A stretch of 64,000 nucleotides of DNA from Promicromonospora sukumoe (GCF_014137995.1 NZ_JACGWV010000003.1:620001-684000), one strand, 5' to 3'; numbered from the stretch's first letter, positions 8,890 to 16,898 are shown. Made by a program: numbers and translations. Notes: generated by a model not told the origin, from the sequence alone.

Positions 8890-9735
8890 ATGCACGAGGC
8901 TGTGCGAGCGGTACGACGAGAGGCGCCCGGCGCGGCCGGCGCCCTCGACCGGCTGGAGCGATTCCAGGACGCGGCGACGGGGAGCGGGATCCCCGCGGTG
9001 GAGACGGAGCGGTGGCTCAACCTGGCCCGGCCGTGCGTCCTCCTCACGCGGGAGGCCGACGGGCCGGTCGTGGCGCGGCTCGGCGGTCCGCTGCTGCTGC
9101 CGCCCGACGTCGCGACGCCGTCCGACCCGTACGAGCTCGGCGGGCCCGACGGCGGCGTCCGGCACGCCGACCACCAGCTCATCGCGACCCTGGACCTGGC
9201 CGCGATCCCGGAGGGGGCCACGGACCTGCCGCTCCCGCCGGACGGTCAGCTCCTGCTGTTCGCCAACCCGGACCTGGAGATCGGCCTCGCCGGCGGCGCC
9301 CTGTACGTACCGGCCGGCGTCGCCGTCGAGGAGCGCGCGACCGCGCCCGACTACGAGCCGTACGAGTACGAGTCGCCCGAGGAGCTGGACGCCGACCTGC
9401 GCCGTCGGGGCGAGCTGCGCCTGGCGCACGACGTGACACTGCCCCAGCACGCCTTCGACGCCGGGCTGCTCGCCCGGCACCCGCGCGCGGGGGACCTGCG
9501 GGAGGTGTGGGAGGACACGCGGGACGACCGGCCGTGGCACGTCCGCACGCTCCAGATCGGTGGTCACGCCTGGGACCACGAGGACTGGGGCGATCCCGCC
9601 GCCGGGCAGGACCGGGTGCTGCTGGCCCAGTGGGAGGGGCTCCCGATGGCCACCGTCTACTGGACGATGACCCGGCAGGACCTGGAGGCGCTCCGGTTCG
9701 ACCGGGTCACCGTCACGATGTACTCCAACCCGTGA
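8890..9735 (+). CDS. DUF1963-like (YwqG family) protein
   Basis: 281 residues if started at ATG 8890, which has GGGGGTCA nine bases upstream; ATG 8866 in frame is possible but has no ribosome site. The protein shows the features of DUF1963: repeated short beta segments, an early GGPLLLPPD strand-turn, the HQLIATLDLAAIPEG block (these proteins usually read fiaQidLa.lp) and LLLFANPDLE. No catalytic residues are known for the family and no cellular role is established. It is cytoplasmic, with no signal peptide. It is transcribed away from the amidotransferase; their shared upstream region contains a 12-bp palindrome. Confidence 0.75.
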   Translation: MHEAVRAVRREAPGAAGALDRLERFQDAATGSGIPAVETERWLNLARPCVLLTREADGPVVARLGGPLLLPPDVATPSDPYELGGPDGGVRHADHQLIATLDLAAIPEGATDLPLPPDGQLLLFANPDLEIGLAGGALYVPAGVAVEERATAPDYEPYEYESPEELDADLRRRGELRLAHDVTLPQHAFDAGLLARHPRAGDLREVWEDTRDDRPWHVRTLQIGGHAWDHEDWGDPAAGQDRVLLAQWEGLPMATVYWTMTRQDLEALRFDRVTVTMYSNP

Positions 9736-9751
9736 CGGTGACCCGGGCCGG

Positions 9752-11293
9752 TCAGCCGACGTGCACCGGCTCCGCGACGCGGTCGGCGTCGCCGGAGCCG
9801 GAGCCGGCGCTCGAACCGGAGGCCGAGCCCGCGGCCGGCTCGGTGTGCGAGAGCGACAGGCCCTGACCGCGCCGGCGGAACAGCAGCGCGGAGAGCACCG
9901 CGCCGACGGCGAAGAACCCGGCGCCCCACCAGTACGCGGTGGAGTAGCTGGCGATGGCCGCCTGCGCGCCGACGGCCTCGGTCACGGGCGCGTGGGCCAC
10001 GAGGTAGTCCGCCGCGGCGGTGGCGGCCAGGGTGTTGAGCAGCGCGGTGCCGATCGAGCCGCCCACCTGCTGGCTGGTGTTCACCATGGCCGAGGCGACG
10101 CCGGCGAACTGCCGGTCCACGCCCAGCGTGGCGGTCTGCATCGAGGCGGGCATGATCGTGCCCATCGCGAAGCCGAGCACCATCAGGCCCGGCAGGACGT
10201 GCGCGGCGTACGTGCTCGACGCGTCCAGGAACGTGAGGTCGATCATGCCGACCACGCCCAGCGTCATGCCGATCGGCACCAGCAGCTTGGGGCCGAACCG
10301 CGGCACGAGCAGGTTGGTGCCGAGCTGCGCGGCGAGCACCAGCATCGCGATCATGGGCAGGAACGCCAGGCCGGTCTGGATCGGTGTGTACCCGAGCGTG
10401 AGCTGCAGATAGTAGGTGACGAACAGGAAGATGCCGAACATCCCCGCGCCCGCGATCAGCACCGAGAGGTACGCCGCGCCCCGGTTCCGGTCGAGGACGA
10501 TCGAGAGCGGCAGGAGCGGGTGTGCCGCGCGCGTCTGCCAGACGACGAACGCCACCAGCAGGACGCCCGAGGCGGTGAGCATGCCCCAGGTCAGGGGTGC
10601 GCCCCAGCCGCCCGTCTCGGCGTTGGAGAAGCCGTAGACGAGGCCGAACAGCGCGCCGGAGACCAGGAGCGTGCCGGGCACGTCCAGGCGCGGCCGCGGG
10701 CCGCTGCGGGCGATGCGCGGGATGTACCGGGCCGCGCCCACCAGGGCGACCGCGGCGATGAACACGTTGATGTAGAGGTTCCAGCGCCAGTCGAGCGAAT
10801 CGGTGAGCACACCGCCCAGCAGCAGCCCGACGGCGCCGCCGGCACCGGCGATCGCGCCGAAGACGCCGAACGCGCGGGCACGCTCACGCGGGACGGTGAA
10901 GGTCGTGGTCAGCACGGCGAGGGCCGTGGGGGCCAGCAGGGCGCCGAACGCGCCCTGGAGCGCGCGGGCGGCCACGAGCAGCTCGAACGAGCCGGCGGCG
11001 CCGCCCAGGGCGGAGGCGAGGGCGAACCCGATGAGCCCGACGACGAACGTGCGCTTGCGGCCGATGAGGTCGGAGAGGCGCCCGCCGAGCAGCAGGAGGC
11101 TCGCGAAGGAGAGGGAGTAAGCGGTGATGACCCACTGGCGCTGACCGTCGGAGAAGCCGAGGTCGGCCTGTGCGGAGGGGAGGGCGATGTTCACGACGGT
11201 CGCGTCGAGCACGACCATCAGCTGTGCGAGCCCGACCACGACGAGCGTGATCCAGCGACGACTGTCCGTCGCAGGGGTTGAAGTCTGGGACAT
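9752..11293 (-). CDS. MFS drug efflux transporter, DHA2 (14-helix) family
   Basis: 513 residues with about 14 predicted membrane helices. MFS motif A-like GGRLSDLIGRKRTFVVG lies after helix 2 and the antiporter motif C-type GGAVGLLLGGVLTDSLDWRW is in helix 5. The DHA2 family exports drugs or biocides with proton antiport. The start at 11293 (MSQTS) is preferred over 11305. A -10 TATGCT on the minus strand ends seven bases before this ATG and no good ribosome site is present, so the message may be leaderless. A 16-bp palindrome lies just upstream of the -10. The divergent TetR gene is the likely repressor. Confidence 0.9.
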   Translation of the reverse strand: MSQTSTPATDSRRWITLVVVGLAQLMVVLDATVVNIALPSAQADLGFSDGQRQWVITAYSLSFASLLLLGGRLSDLIGRKRTFVVGLIGFALASALGGAAGSFELLVAARALQGAFGALLAPTALAVLTTTFTVPRERARAFGVFGAIAGAGGAVGLLLGGVLTDSLDWRWNLYINVFIAAVALVGAARYIPRIARSGPRPRLDVPGTLLVSGALFGLVYGFSNAETGGWGAPLTWGMLTASGVLLVAFVVWQTRAAHPLLPLSIVLDRNRGAAYLSVLIAGAGMFGIFLFVTYYLQLTLGYTPIQTGLAFLPMIAMLVLAAQLGTNLLVPRFGPKLLVPIGMTLGVVGMIDLTFLDASSTYAAHVLPGLMVLGFAMGTIMPASMQTATLGVDRQFAGVASAMVNTSQQVGGSIGTALLNTLAATAAADYLVAHAPVTEAVGAQAAIASYSTAYWWGAGFFAVGAVLSALLFRRRGQGLSLSHTEPAAGSASGSSAGSGSGDADRVAEPVHVG

Positions 11294-11300
11294 GTCTCCC

Positions 11301-11306
11301 AGCATA
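11301..11306 (-). promoter_or_regulatory. -10 element of the efflux gene, with probable leaderless start
   Basis: On the minus strand TATGCT ends seven bases before the efflux ATG, which would put the transcription start at or next to the initiation codon. The -35 is weak; the palindromic operator fills the spacer. Confidence 0.5.
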
Positions 11307-11309
11307 TAC

Positions 11310-11325
11310 GGAACTGATCAGTTCC
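11310..11325. promoter_or_regulatory. Perfect 16-bp palindromic operator for the TetR/efflux pair
   Basis: GGAACTGATCAGTTCC is fully self-complementary and lies between the divergent efflux and TetR genes, over the -35/-10 spacer of the efflux promoter. A second palindrome, ACCCGCGGGT at 11348-11357, sits nearer the TetR start. Binding by the adjacent TetR is inferred from position. Confidence 0.75.
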
Positions 11326-11391
11326 GGATACAGTTAGTTCAGTATTAACCCGCGGGTAAGGTCGGACAGTGCAGAGAGGAGACCGACGGCG

Positions 11392-12015
11392 ATGACGCAA
11401 GTCGATCAGGCCGAGGTGAAGCCCCGCCTGGGCCGCAAGAGGGACCACACCCGCGACCCCGAGATCCTGGACGCCGCGCTCGACGTGCTGTCCGAGTCCG
11501 GGTACGACGGCATGACCATCGACATGGTGGCCACCCGCGCCAAGGCCGGGAAGGCGACCGTCTACCGGCGGTGGTCGTCCAAGGCCGAGCTCGTGCTCGA
11601 CGCCGTCGCCTGCATGAAGCAGGGCGAGATCGACCTCGACGACCTGCCCGACACCGGCACGCTGCGGGGAGACCTCGTGGCGATGATCCGGACCCCGAGC
11701 ATCCGGGACGGTGAGCGCAAGCTCAAGGTCATGGCCGGGATCGTGTCGATGATCGCCCGCAGCCCCGAGCTCGCCGCCGCCGCGCAGGAGGCCCTCGTCG
11801 AGCCGCGCGCCCGGGCCAACCGCATCTTCTTCCGCCGCGCCATCGACCGCGGCGAGATCCCGGCAGACGTCGACGTCGAGAAGCTCTGCATCATCGGCCC
11901 CGCGCTCGTCTCGTACAACGTGCTCATGCTGGGCCGGCCCGTGGACCGCGACCTCCTCGTCGAGAACATCGACAAGGTCATCCTGCCCGCCGCCGGCATC
12001 CGGGCCGAGCCATGA
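11392..12015 (+). CDS. TetR family repressor of the divergent efflux pump
   Basis: 207 residues. The TetR DNA-binding domain is at the N-terminus (ILDAALDVLSESGYDGMTIDMVATRAKAGKATVYRRWSSK, residues about 22-65, written as the family helix-turn-helix with the typical KATVYRRW recognition helix end). The C-terminal half matches the TetR_C_16/11-like helical ligand domain in length. AGAGGAG precedes the ATG. It probably represses both itself and the DHA2 pump through the palindrome at 11310-11325. Its stop overlaps the start of the HAD phosphatase (ATGA), so the two are co-translated, an unusual partner for an efflux regulator. Confidence 0.92.
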   Translation: MTQVDQAEVKPRLGRKRDHTRDPEILDAALDVLSESGYDGMTIDMVATRAKAGKATVYRRWSSKAELVLDAVACMKQGEIDLDDLPDTGTLRGDLVAMIRTPSIRDGERKLKVMAGIVSMIARSPELAAAAQEALVEPRARANRIFFRRAIDRGEIPADVDVEKLCIIGPALVSYNVLMLGRPVDRDLLVENIDKVILPAAGIRAEP

Positions 12016-12869
12016 CCCGCCTGCCCCGGGTCGTCGCGACCGACCTCGACGGCACCCTCCTGCGCAGCGACGGCAAGGTCTCCGACCGCACCCGCCAGGT
12101 CCTCGCCGACCTCGACGCCGCGGGCGTCGAGGTCGTCTTCGTGACCGCCCGCCCGCCGCGCTGGCTCGACCACCTCGCCGACACCGTCGGCGGCCACGGC
12201 CGCGTCATCTGCATCGGCGGGGCGTGCGTGCTCGACCTCGCCTCCGGCGAGACCCTGGAGACCTGCGGCTTCGACGACGACGCCGTCCGCGCCGTCGTCG
12301 GCGGCATCCGCGCCGTGCTGCCGCACGCCGCGCTCGCGTTCGAGCGGACCGACGGCGTCGCCTTCGACCCCGGCTACCCCAAGCGCGAGCCCGCGCTCGA
12401 CCCCGGCCTCTGGTCGGTGCCCGTCGAGGACACCCTCGGCGCTCGCGGCCCGGTGTCCAAGATCCTCGCGCTCGACCCCGCGCACGTGCCGCCGCCGGGC
12501 GTCTTCACCGACCCGCCGGAGGAGATCCGGCTGGCGCAGGAGGAGTTCTTCGCGGCCGTGCGTACCGCCGTCGGGGAGCACGCGCACCTGGCGTACTCGG
12601 GCGCCGTCGGCCTCGCCGAGCTCATGCCGCCCGGCGTCGACAAGGCCGCCGCGCTGGCCCGCTGGTGCGCGCGCCTCGGCGTCGACGCCGCCGACGTCTG
12701 GGCCTTCGGCGACATGCCCAACGACCTCCCGATGCTCACCTGGGCGGGCCGCGGCATCGCGGTCGCCAACGCCCACACCGACGTGCTGGCCTGCGCCGAC
12801 GCCGTGGTCGGCCACCACGACGCCGACGGCGTCGCCGAGGAGCTCGCGACGCTCCTCACCCGCGTCTAG
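12012..12869 (+). CDS. HAD superfamily hydrolase, Cof type
   Basis: 285 residues. Motif I is VVATDLDGTLL with nucleophile D11 and acid D13; motif IV is AFGDMPNDLPML near residue 235, which holds the Mg-binding aspartates. The large C2-type cap between about residues 85 and 195 marks the Cof/YidA subfamily, which dephosphorylates sugar phosphates or flavin-type phosphates. The substrate cannot be told from sequence. Its ATG overlaps the TetR stop by four bases, and it is convergent with the PfkB kinase gene 16 bases away. Confidence 0.87.
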   Translation: MTRLPRVVATDLDGTLLRSDGKVSDRTRQVLADLDAAGVEVVFVTARPPRWLDHLADTVGGHGRVICIGGACVLDLASGETLETCGFDDDAVRAVVGGIRAVLPHAALAFERTDGVAFDPGYPKREPALDPGLWSVPVEDTLGARGPVSKILALDPAHVPPPGVFTDPPEEIRLAQEEFFAAVRTAVGEHAHLAYSGAVGLAELMPPGVDKAAALARWCARLGVDAADVWAFGDMPNDLPMLTWAGRGIAVANAHTDVLACADAVVGHHDADGVAEELATLLTRV

Positions 12870-12891
12870 ACCTTCGGGTCCGGGTCTAGAC
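12864..12891. terminator. Inverted repeat over both convergent stop codons
   Basis: GTCTAGACC (12864-12872) and GGTCTAGAC (12883-12891) form a 9-bp stem with a 10-base loop. The HAD stop TAG and the kinase stop on the minus strand both lie in the arms. Because TCTAGA is palindromic the same bases are also a direct repeat, so this may be a small duplication rather than a selected terminator. Confidence 0.4.
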
Positions 12892-13743
12892 CTTCCCGTC
12901 CAGCAGCGGGCTCAGGTGGCGCGTGCCCAGGGCGCGCGTCGCCTGGCGTGCCCCGGCCCGGAGGCACTCCGCCGTCCCCGCGCCGCCCAGGTGCGCCGCG
13001 AAGAAGCCCGCGAAGAACGCGTCGCCCGCGCCGTTGGTGTCCAGCACCTCCGTGGGCTCCGCCGGCGTCTCGAACCAGCCCTCCGCCGTCCGCGCCACCG
13101 CGCCGCGGGCACCCAGCGTGCACACCACGGTGGTCGCGCCCCGCTCCAGCAGCGCCGTCATCAGGGCGCGGTGGTCGTCCGTGCCGTCGTCGTTCAGGAA
13201 GACGTACGAGCACGCGTCGGCGAACGGCCGGTGGAACTCGGCGACGCCGTCGTAGTCGTGCAGGTCGGTCCAGAGCGTGGCGCCGCCCGCCACGGCCGCA
13301 GGCAGGAGCCCCTGCCCGACGGCGCTCAGGTCCAGCACCACGTGGTCCGCGGCGGTCACGCGCTCGACCGCCGCGGGGTCCGGCTCCGGCGACGTCTCGG
13401 GGACGGCGAGGTAGATCGAGAGGCGCTCGCCGGCGTTGGTCATGAGGTTGAGGTGCTGCTCCGACGGTCCGGCCACCCGGCGCGCCAGCACCTCGGTGCC
13501 GCCCGCGTGCCCGAGCGCGCCGAGGATCAGGTCCGCCTCCGGGTCGGTCCCGACGTCGGCCACGAGCGTGCCCGCCACCCCGAGGTCGGCCAGGTGCAGG
13601 GCCTTGCCGGCGCTCGTGCCGCCCAGCGTGCGGACCGACCCGCGGGCGAACAGGGTGTGCGGCCGCGGGTCGGGCAGGTGGTCGAGCCGGACCATCGTGT
13701 TCCACGACGCCGGCCCGGCCACCACGGTGCGAGGAGAGGTCAT
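12886..13743 (-). CDS. PfkB family carbohydrate kinase
   Basis: 285 residues from ATG 13743; GTG 13749 is an alternative. The ribokinase/PfkB fold is shown by the N-terminal GGTSAGKALHLADLG segment (sugar-binding GG motif) and the C-terminal signature DTNGAGDAFFAGF, whose GAGD aspartate is the catalytic base. Members phosphorylate a sugar or nucleoside with ATP. The specific sugar is not evident. It lies alone on the minus strand between the convergent HAD phosphatase and an ECF sigma factor in the same direction, 55 bases downstream of the sigma gene's stop. Confidence 0.88.
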   Translation of the reverse strand: MTSPRTVVAGPASWNTMVRLDHLPDPRPHTLFARGSVRTLGGTSAGKALHLADLGVAGTLVADVGTDPEADLILGALGHAGGTEVLARRVAGPSEQHLNLMTNAGERLSIYLAVPETSPEPDPAAVERVTAADHVVLDLSAVGQGLLPAAVAGGATLWTDLHDYDGVAEFHRPFADACSYVFLNDDGTDDHRALMTALLERGATTVVCTLGARGAVARTAEGWFETPAEPTEVLDTNGAGDAFFAGFFAAHLGGAGTAECLRAGARQATRALGTRHLSPLLDGKV

Positions 13744-13797
13744 GCGCACACCCTGCCAGGTCGTGCCTCGGCTCCCACCCCGCGCTGCGCCTCCGGC

Positions 13798-14751
13798 TCA
13801 GCCGAGCAGCAGCACGTGCGCCCCGGCGACCGTGGCCGGGTCGCCCATCATGTCGACGGCCGCGATGTGCCCGTCGTGCACGACGACGGCGAACAGGCCG
13901 CGCGGCGTGCCGTCCGGCGCGTACGCGAACCCGATGGAGCCGTCGATGAGTGCGGGCACCGCCCCGCCCGCCCGGCCGCGGAACGCCTGGGCCACGGCCG
14001 CCGCCCCGCGCACCTCGCGGGCCAGCAGAGGAGCGCCCCGGTCCGCGGCCTCGGCCGCCGCCGCGAGGGCGGCCTGGTCGGCGCGCAGCACCACGTCCGG
14101 CGCGAGCACCGCCAGCAGCCCCGCGAGGTCGCCCGTGCGGGAGGCCAGGAGGAAGGCCTCGACGACCTGCCGGTCCGTCCGATTCCTGACGTCGGCCCGC
14201 GGGCCGACGTCAGCCCCGGCGTCGGCGCCCGCCGCCGCGCGGGCCGCCGGGCCGGACTGCACCCGGCGCCGGCCGCGGCTCGCGAGCTGCCGTGCCGCCA
14301 CGACCGACCGGCCCAGCACGGGCGCGATCTGCTCGTACGGCACCGCGAACAGGTCGTGCAGCATGAACGCGAGCCGCTCGGCCGGGTCCAGGCTCTCCAG
14401 GACCACCTGCATCGCCACCCCGACGACGTCGGCCAGCTCGGCCTCGCGGACCGGGTCGGGGGAGGCGTCGTCGAGGATCTCCGGCGCCGTGTCGTCGGGC
14501 CGGCCGGACGGCAGCGGGTCCTCCCGGCGGGTCGACCGCGAGCGGAGCATGTCGAGGCAGATCCGGCCGGTGACCGTTGTCAGCCAGCCGGCCAGGTTGT
14601 CGATCCCCTCGTCGCCGGTCCGGTTCAGGCGCAGCCAGGCCTCCTGCAGCGCGTCGTCGGCGTCGTCGGGGTTGCCCAGCATGCGGTAGGCCACCGCCCG
14701 CAGTCGGGGCCGGTGCTGCTCGAAGGCGAGGGCGAGCTCGTCGGGGGTCAT
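13798..14751 (-). CDS. ECF41-like sigma factor with fused SnoaL-like C-terminal domain
   Basis: 317 residues. Sigma2 (RPRLRAVAYRMLGNPDDADDALQEAWLRL, spread over residues about 14-42) and sigma4 (FAVPYEQIAPVLGRSVVAARQLASRGRRR) are joined to a roughly 120-residue SnoaL/NTF2-like domain, the layout of group ECF41. That group is controlled by its own C-terminal domain instead of an anti-sigma factor and typically sits beside carboxymuconolactone decarboxylase, oxidoreductase or epimerase genes; here an AhpD/CMD-family gene is divergent. The conserved DGGGK-type and NPDKL-type motifs of the regulatory domain that I remember are not evident. A TGTCACA-N16-CGTC promoter lies just upstream in the correct direction, which indicates autoregulation. 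Confidence 0.9.
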   Translation of the reverse strand: MTPDELALAFEQHRPRLRAVAYRMLGNPDDADDALQEAWLRLNRTGDEGIDNLAGWLTTVTGRICLDMLRSRSTRREDPLPSGRPDDTAPEILDDASPDPVREAELADVVGVAMQVVLESLDPAERLAFMLHDLFAVPYEQIAPVLGRSVVAARQLASRGRRRVQSGPAARAAAGADAGADVGPRADVRNRTDRQVVEAFLLASRTGDLAGLLAVLAPDVVLRADQAALAAAAEAADRGAPLLAREVRGAAAVAQAFRGRAGGAVPALIDGSIGFAYAPDGTPRGLFAVVVHDGHIAAVDMMGDPATVAGAHVLLLG

Positions 14752-14752
14752 C

Positions 14753-14779
14753 AGTCACATCCTCGTTCCGGGGGTCGTC
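14753..14779 (+). promoter_or_regulatory. ECF41-type promoter toward the CMD-family gene
   Basis: AGTCACA (14753-14759), a 16-base spacer, then CGTC (14776-14779). This is one base away from the ECF41 promoter TGTCACA-N16-CGTC as I recall it from published work on the group. It would start transcription near 14786, about 60 bases before the CMD-family ATG. Confidence 0.7.
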
Positions 14780-14787
14780 AACGGTGT

Positions 14788-14814
14788 GACGGCGCGCAGA
14801 GCGCCGATGTGACA
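14788..14814 (-). promoter_or_regulatory. ECF41-type promoter toward the sigma factor gene
   Basis: On the minus strand TGTCACA (14814-14808), an exact 16-base spacer, then CGTC (14791-14788): a perfect copy of the ECF41 consensus as remembered. Transcription would begin near 14781, 30 bases before the sigma factor ATG. It faces the plus-strand copy, with the -10 boxes eight bases apart. Confidence 0.78.
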
Positions 14815-14846
14815 GGCCGGGCCCCGGCCACGACGAGAGGACCGCG

Positions 14847-15377
14847 ATGACCACTGAGACAGCCGCCCAGGACGCGACCCAGCACCTCGACCTCCAGGCC
14901 TCCGGTACGCCGCACCTGCGCACCGTGACGTCCCGCATGAAGAACCCGGCGCTGATCGTGCCGGGCGCCGCCAAGGCGCTCGCCGAGCTGGGACAGATGG
15001 CCCAGGGGCAGGGCGTCCCCGCGAGCACGCTCGAGGTGGTGCACCTGCGCGTCAGCCAGATCAACGGCTGCGGCTGGTGCATCGAGTACGGCATGCGGCA
15101 GGCCCGCAAGGCCGGGGAGTCGGAGGACCGCCTCGCGTCCGTCGCCGCCTGGCGCGAGTCGCCCTACCTCAGCGAGGCCGAGTGCGCGGCGCTCGAGCTC
15201 GCCGAGGCGATGACCCGCCTGGCCGACAGCGCCGAGGGGGTGCCCGACGCCGTCTGGGCCCGCGCCGCGGAGCACTGGGACGAGGAGGCGCTCGCGGCCC
15301 TGGTCCTGCACATCGGCGTCACCAACGTGTTCAACCGACTGAACGTGGCCGTCCGCCAGATCCCGGGCACCTGGTAA
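14847..15377 (+). CDS. Carboxymuconolactone decarboxylase / AhpD family protein
   Basis: 176 residues. The all-helical AhpD-like fold carries the redox CxxC in QINGCGWCIEYGMRQARK (about residues 71-88, Cys-Gly-Trp-Cys followed by the conserved histidine-position region). Such proteins act as peroxidase-type thiol reductants or decarboxylases; the CxxC favours a redox role. It is divergent from the ECF41-like sigma factor and has the ECF41-type promoter upstream, so it is probably the main target of that sigma factor. GAGAGGA precedes the ATG. A long hairpin repeat follows its stop directly. Confidence 0.9.
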   Translation: MTTETAAQDATQHLDLQASGTPHLRTVTSRMKNPALIVPGAAKALAELGQMAQGQGVPASTLEVVHLRVSQINGCGWCIEYGMRQARKAGESEDRLASVAAWRESPYLSEAECAALELAEAMTRLADSAEGVPDAVWARAAEHWDEEALAALVLHIGVTNVFNRLNVAVRQIPGTW

Positions 15378-15380
15378 CCC

Positions 15381-15447
15381 CTCGTTGAGTGCTGGGTATT
15401 CGCCCTTTTTCGTGCGCGAGAAGGGCGAATACCCAGCACTCAACGAG
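15381..15447. repeat. Long hairpin repeat, copy A (27-bp perfect stem)
   Basis: Arms 15381-15407 and 15421-15447 are perfectly complementary (starting CTCGTTGAGTGCTGGGTATT), with a 13-base loop. It lies between two convergent genes, three bases after the CMD stop. The arms share the core GAGTGC-GGG/TAT with copies at 20691 and 22118. It probably serves as a bidirectional terminator. Confidence 0.9.
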
Positions 15448-15504
15448 CCTGGCGGGGTAGGCGGGCGAGCCTGGCCGGGCAGGCGGGGTGGTCGGGTCGC
15501 GGGG

Positions 15505-16407
15505 TCAGGCCTGGCCCAGGCGCGGGGCCCTGCGGGCCTGGCGGACGCCGTCGACCGTGAGCAGGATCAGCGCGAGCCAGACCAGCGCGAAACCGGCCCA
15601 GCGGGCGGGCGGCATGTGTTCCGCGAAGACGAGCAGGCCCACGAGGAACTGCAGGACCGGCGCGAGGTACTGCAGCATGCCGACCACGGACAGGGGCAGG
15701 CGCCGGGCGGCGGCGCCGAACAGGAGCAGGGGCAGCGCGGTCACGATGCCGGCCGACATGAGCAGCAGCGCGTGCCCGCCGCCCTCGCTCGTGAACGTGC
15801 CCGAGCTGCCGAGCCAGACGAGGTAGGCCAGAGCGAACGGGGTGGCGACCGCCGTCTCGACGGCCAGGCCGGGCAGCGCCGGGACGGTGCGGCCCACGCG
15901 GTTCTTCACGAGCCCGTAGAGGCCGAACGAGAGCGCCAGGCACAGCGAGATCCACGGCAGTCCGCCGAGCCCGGTGGACAGCACGACGACGGACGCCGCG
16001 CCGCACGCGATCGCGACCCACTGCACGGGCCGCAGCCGCTCGCGCAGCACCAGCACGCCGAGCAGCACGGTGACGATCGGGTTGATGAAGTAGCCCAGAG
16101 CGGCGTCGAGCACGCGGTCGCTGAGCACGGCGTACACGTACACGACCCAGTTGACGACGATCAGGGCCGCCGCGACGGCGAACGTGCCCAGGAGGCGCGG
16201 CGACCGCAGTGCCGTGCGGAAGTCGCGCAGCTGGCGCCGGGCCGCCAGCGCGATCAGGCAGAAGAGCAGGCTCCACACGATGCGGTGGGCCACGATCTCC
16301 AGGGGCCCTGCCGGCTCCAGCAGCGGGAAGAACAACGGCATCCCGCCCCAGAGCAGGTAGGCGCCGATGCCGAGGGGGAGGCCCCAGCGATCCTGTTGTT
16401 GTGTCAC
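15505..16407 (-). CDS. rarD: RarD-like EamA family permease
   Basis: 300 residues from GTG 16407 (VTQQQDRWG); GTG 16467 would add 20 non-hydrophobic residues and is less likely. About ten membrane helices in two EamA repeats, starting with GIGAYLLWGGMPLFFPLL, a hallmark of RarD (first named as a chloramphenicol-sensitivity protein). LIVVNWVVYVYAVLSDRVLDAALGYFINPI, in two parts, matches the conserved family block. The transported substrate is not established. It ends just beyond hairpin repeat A, convergent with the CMD-family gene. Confidence 0.88.
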   Translation of the reverse strand: MTQQQDRWGLPLGIGAYLLWGGMPLFFPLLEPAGPLEIVAHRIVWSLLFCLIALAARRQLRDFRTALRSPRLLGTFAVAAALIVVNWVVYVYAVLSDRVLDAALGYFINPIVTVLLGVLVLRERLRPVQWVAIACGAASVVVLSTGLGGLPWISLCLALSFGLYGLVKNRVGRTVPALPGLAVETAVATPFALAYLVWLGSSGTFTSEGGGHALLLMSAGIVTALPLLLFGAAARRLPLSVVGMLQYLAPVLQFLVGLLVFAEHMPPARWAGFALVWLALILLTVDGVRQARRAPRLGQA

Positions 16408-16482
16408 GGCGTCACGATAGATCTCGGGCGCTCGTGCGGGCCGCGGATGTGCTGTGGGGCTCGTCACCAGGCGGGACCCGTT

Positions 16483-16518
16483 TTCGATTTCTCGCTGACG
16501 CCGTCGGGAGGCTATGCT
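16483..16518 (+). promoter_or_regulatory. tRNA-Tyr promoter
   Basis: TATGCT (16513-16518) is the -10, with a TTCGATTTC-containing -35 region (16483-16491). Start of transcription about 16525, seven bases before the tRNA. The -35 region resembles that of the tRNA-Thr and rpsL promoters. Confidence 0.65.
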
Positions 16519-16531
16519 CGGCTCCGTTCAC

Positions 16532-16613
16532 GGCTGGTTGCCCGAGCGGCCAAAGGGATCTGACTGTAAATCAGACGGCTCAGCCTTCGGGGGTTCGAAT
16601 CCCTCACCAGCCA
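16532..16613 (+). tRNA. tRNA-Tyr (GTA)
   Basis: Acceptor arms GGCTGGT and ACCAGCC pair perfectly. Anticodon GTA lies in the loop of CTGACTGTAAATCAG. The long variable arm is typical of bacterial type II tRNA-Tyr, and the T-arm GGGTTCGAATCCC is intact. CCA is not encoded. Confidence 0.96.
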
Positions 16614-16785
16614 CGTGAAGCACAGCAGGGCGTGACCGGCGATTCGCCGGTCACGCCCTGTTTCGTTCCCGGCCTCGCGTCGGTGCACGGGGTGTCGAGC
16701 AGGGGAGATCGGCCCGGTTTTCGGCCCGACCACCAGGTCCGGACGAGGCTCGCGACCCGCGCGGCGCACCTCACACCCGATTCGA

Positions 16786-16815
16786 TTTCACGCCAGGCCG
16801 GAGGGCATGTAGAGT
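16786..16815 (+). promoter_or_regulatory. tRNA-Thr promoter
   Basis: TTTCAC (16786-16791), an 18-base spacer and TAGAGT (16810-16815), 11 bases before the tRNA. The 28 bases ending in this -35 are nearly identical to those before rpsL (55422-55449), with the same spacing to the -10. Confidence 0.7.
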
Positions 16816-16825
16816 CTTCCTCGCC

Positions 16826-16898
16826 GCCCCGATAGCTCAGTCGGCAGAGCGTCTCCATGGTAAGGAGAAGGTCAAGGGTTCGATTCCCTTTCGGGGCT
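16826..16898 (+). tRNA. tRNA-Thr (GGT)
   Basis: Acceptor arms GCCCCGA and TCGGGGC pair. The anticodon stem TCTCC/GGAGA holds loop ATGGTAA, anticodon GGT. T-arm GGGTTCGATTCCC is complete. CCA is not encoded. Confidence 0.96.

Noticed and set aside
15381..15447. Short peptide SAGYSPF...EYPALNE read across hairpin repeats
   Set aside because: Similar peptides appear at copies A, B and C only because the DNA arms are repeated; there is no ribosome site and the frame opens into neighbouring genes.
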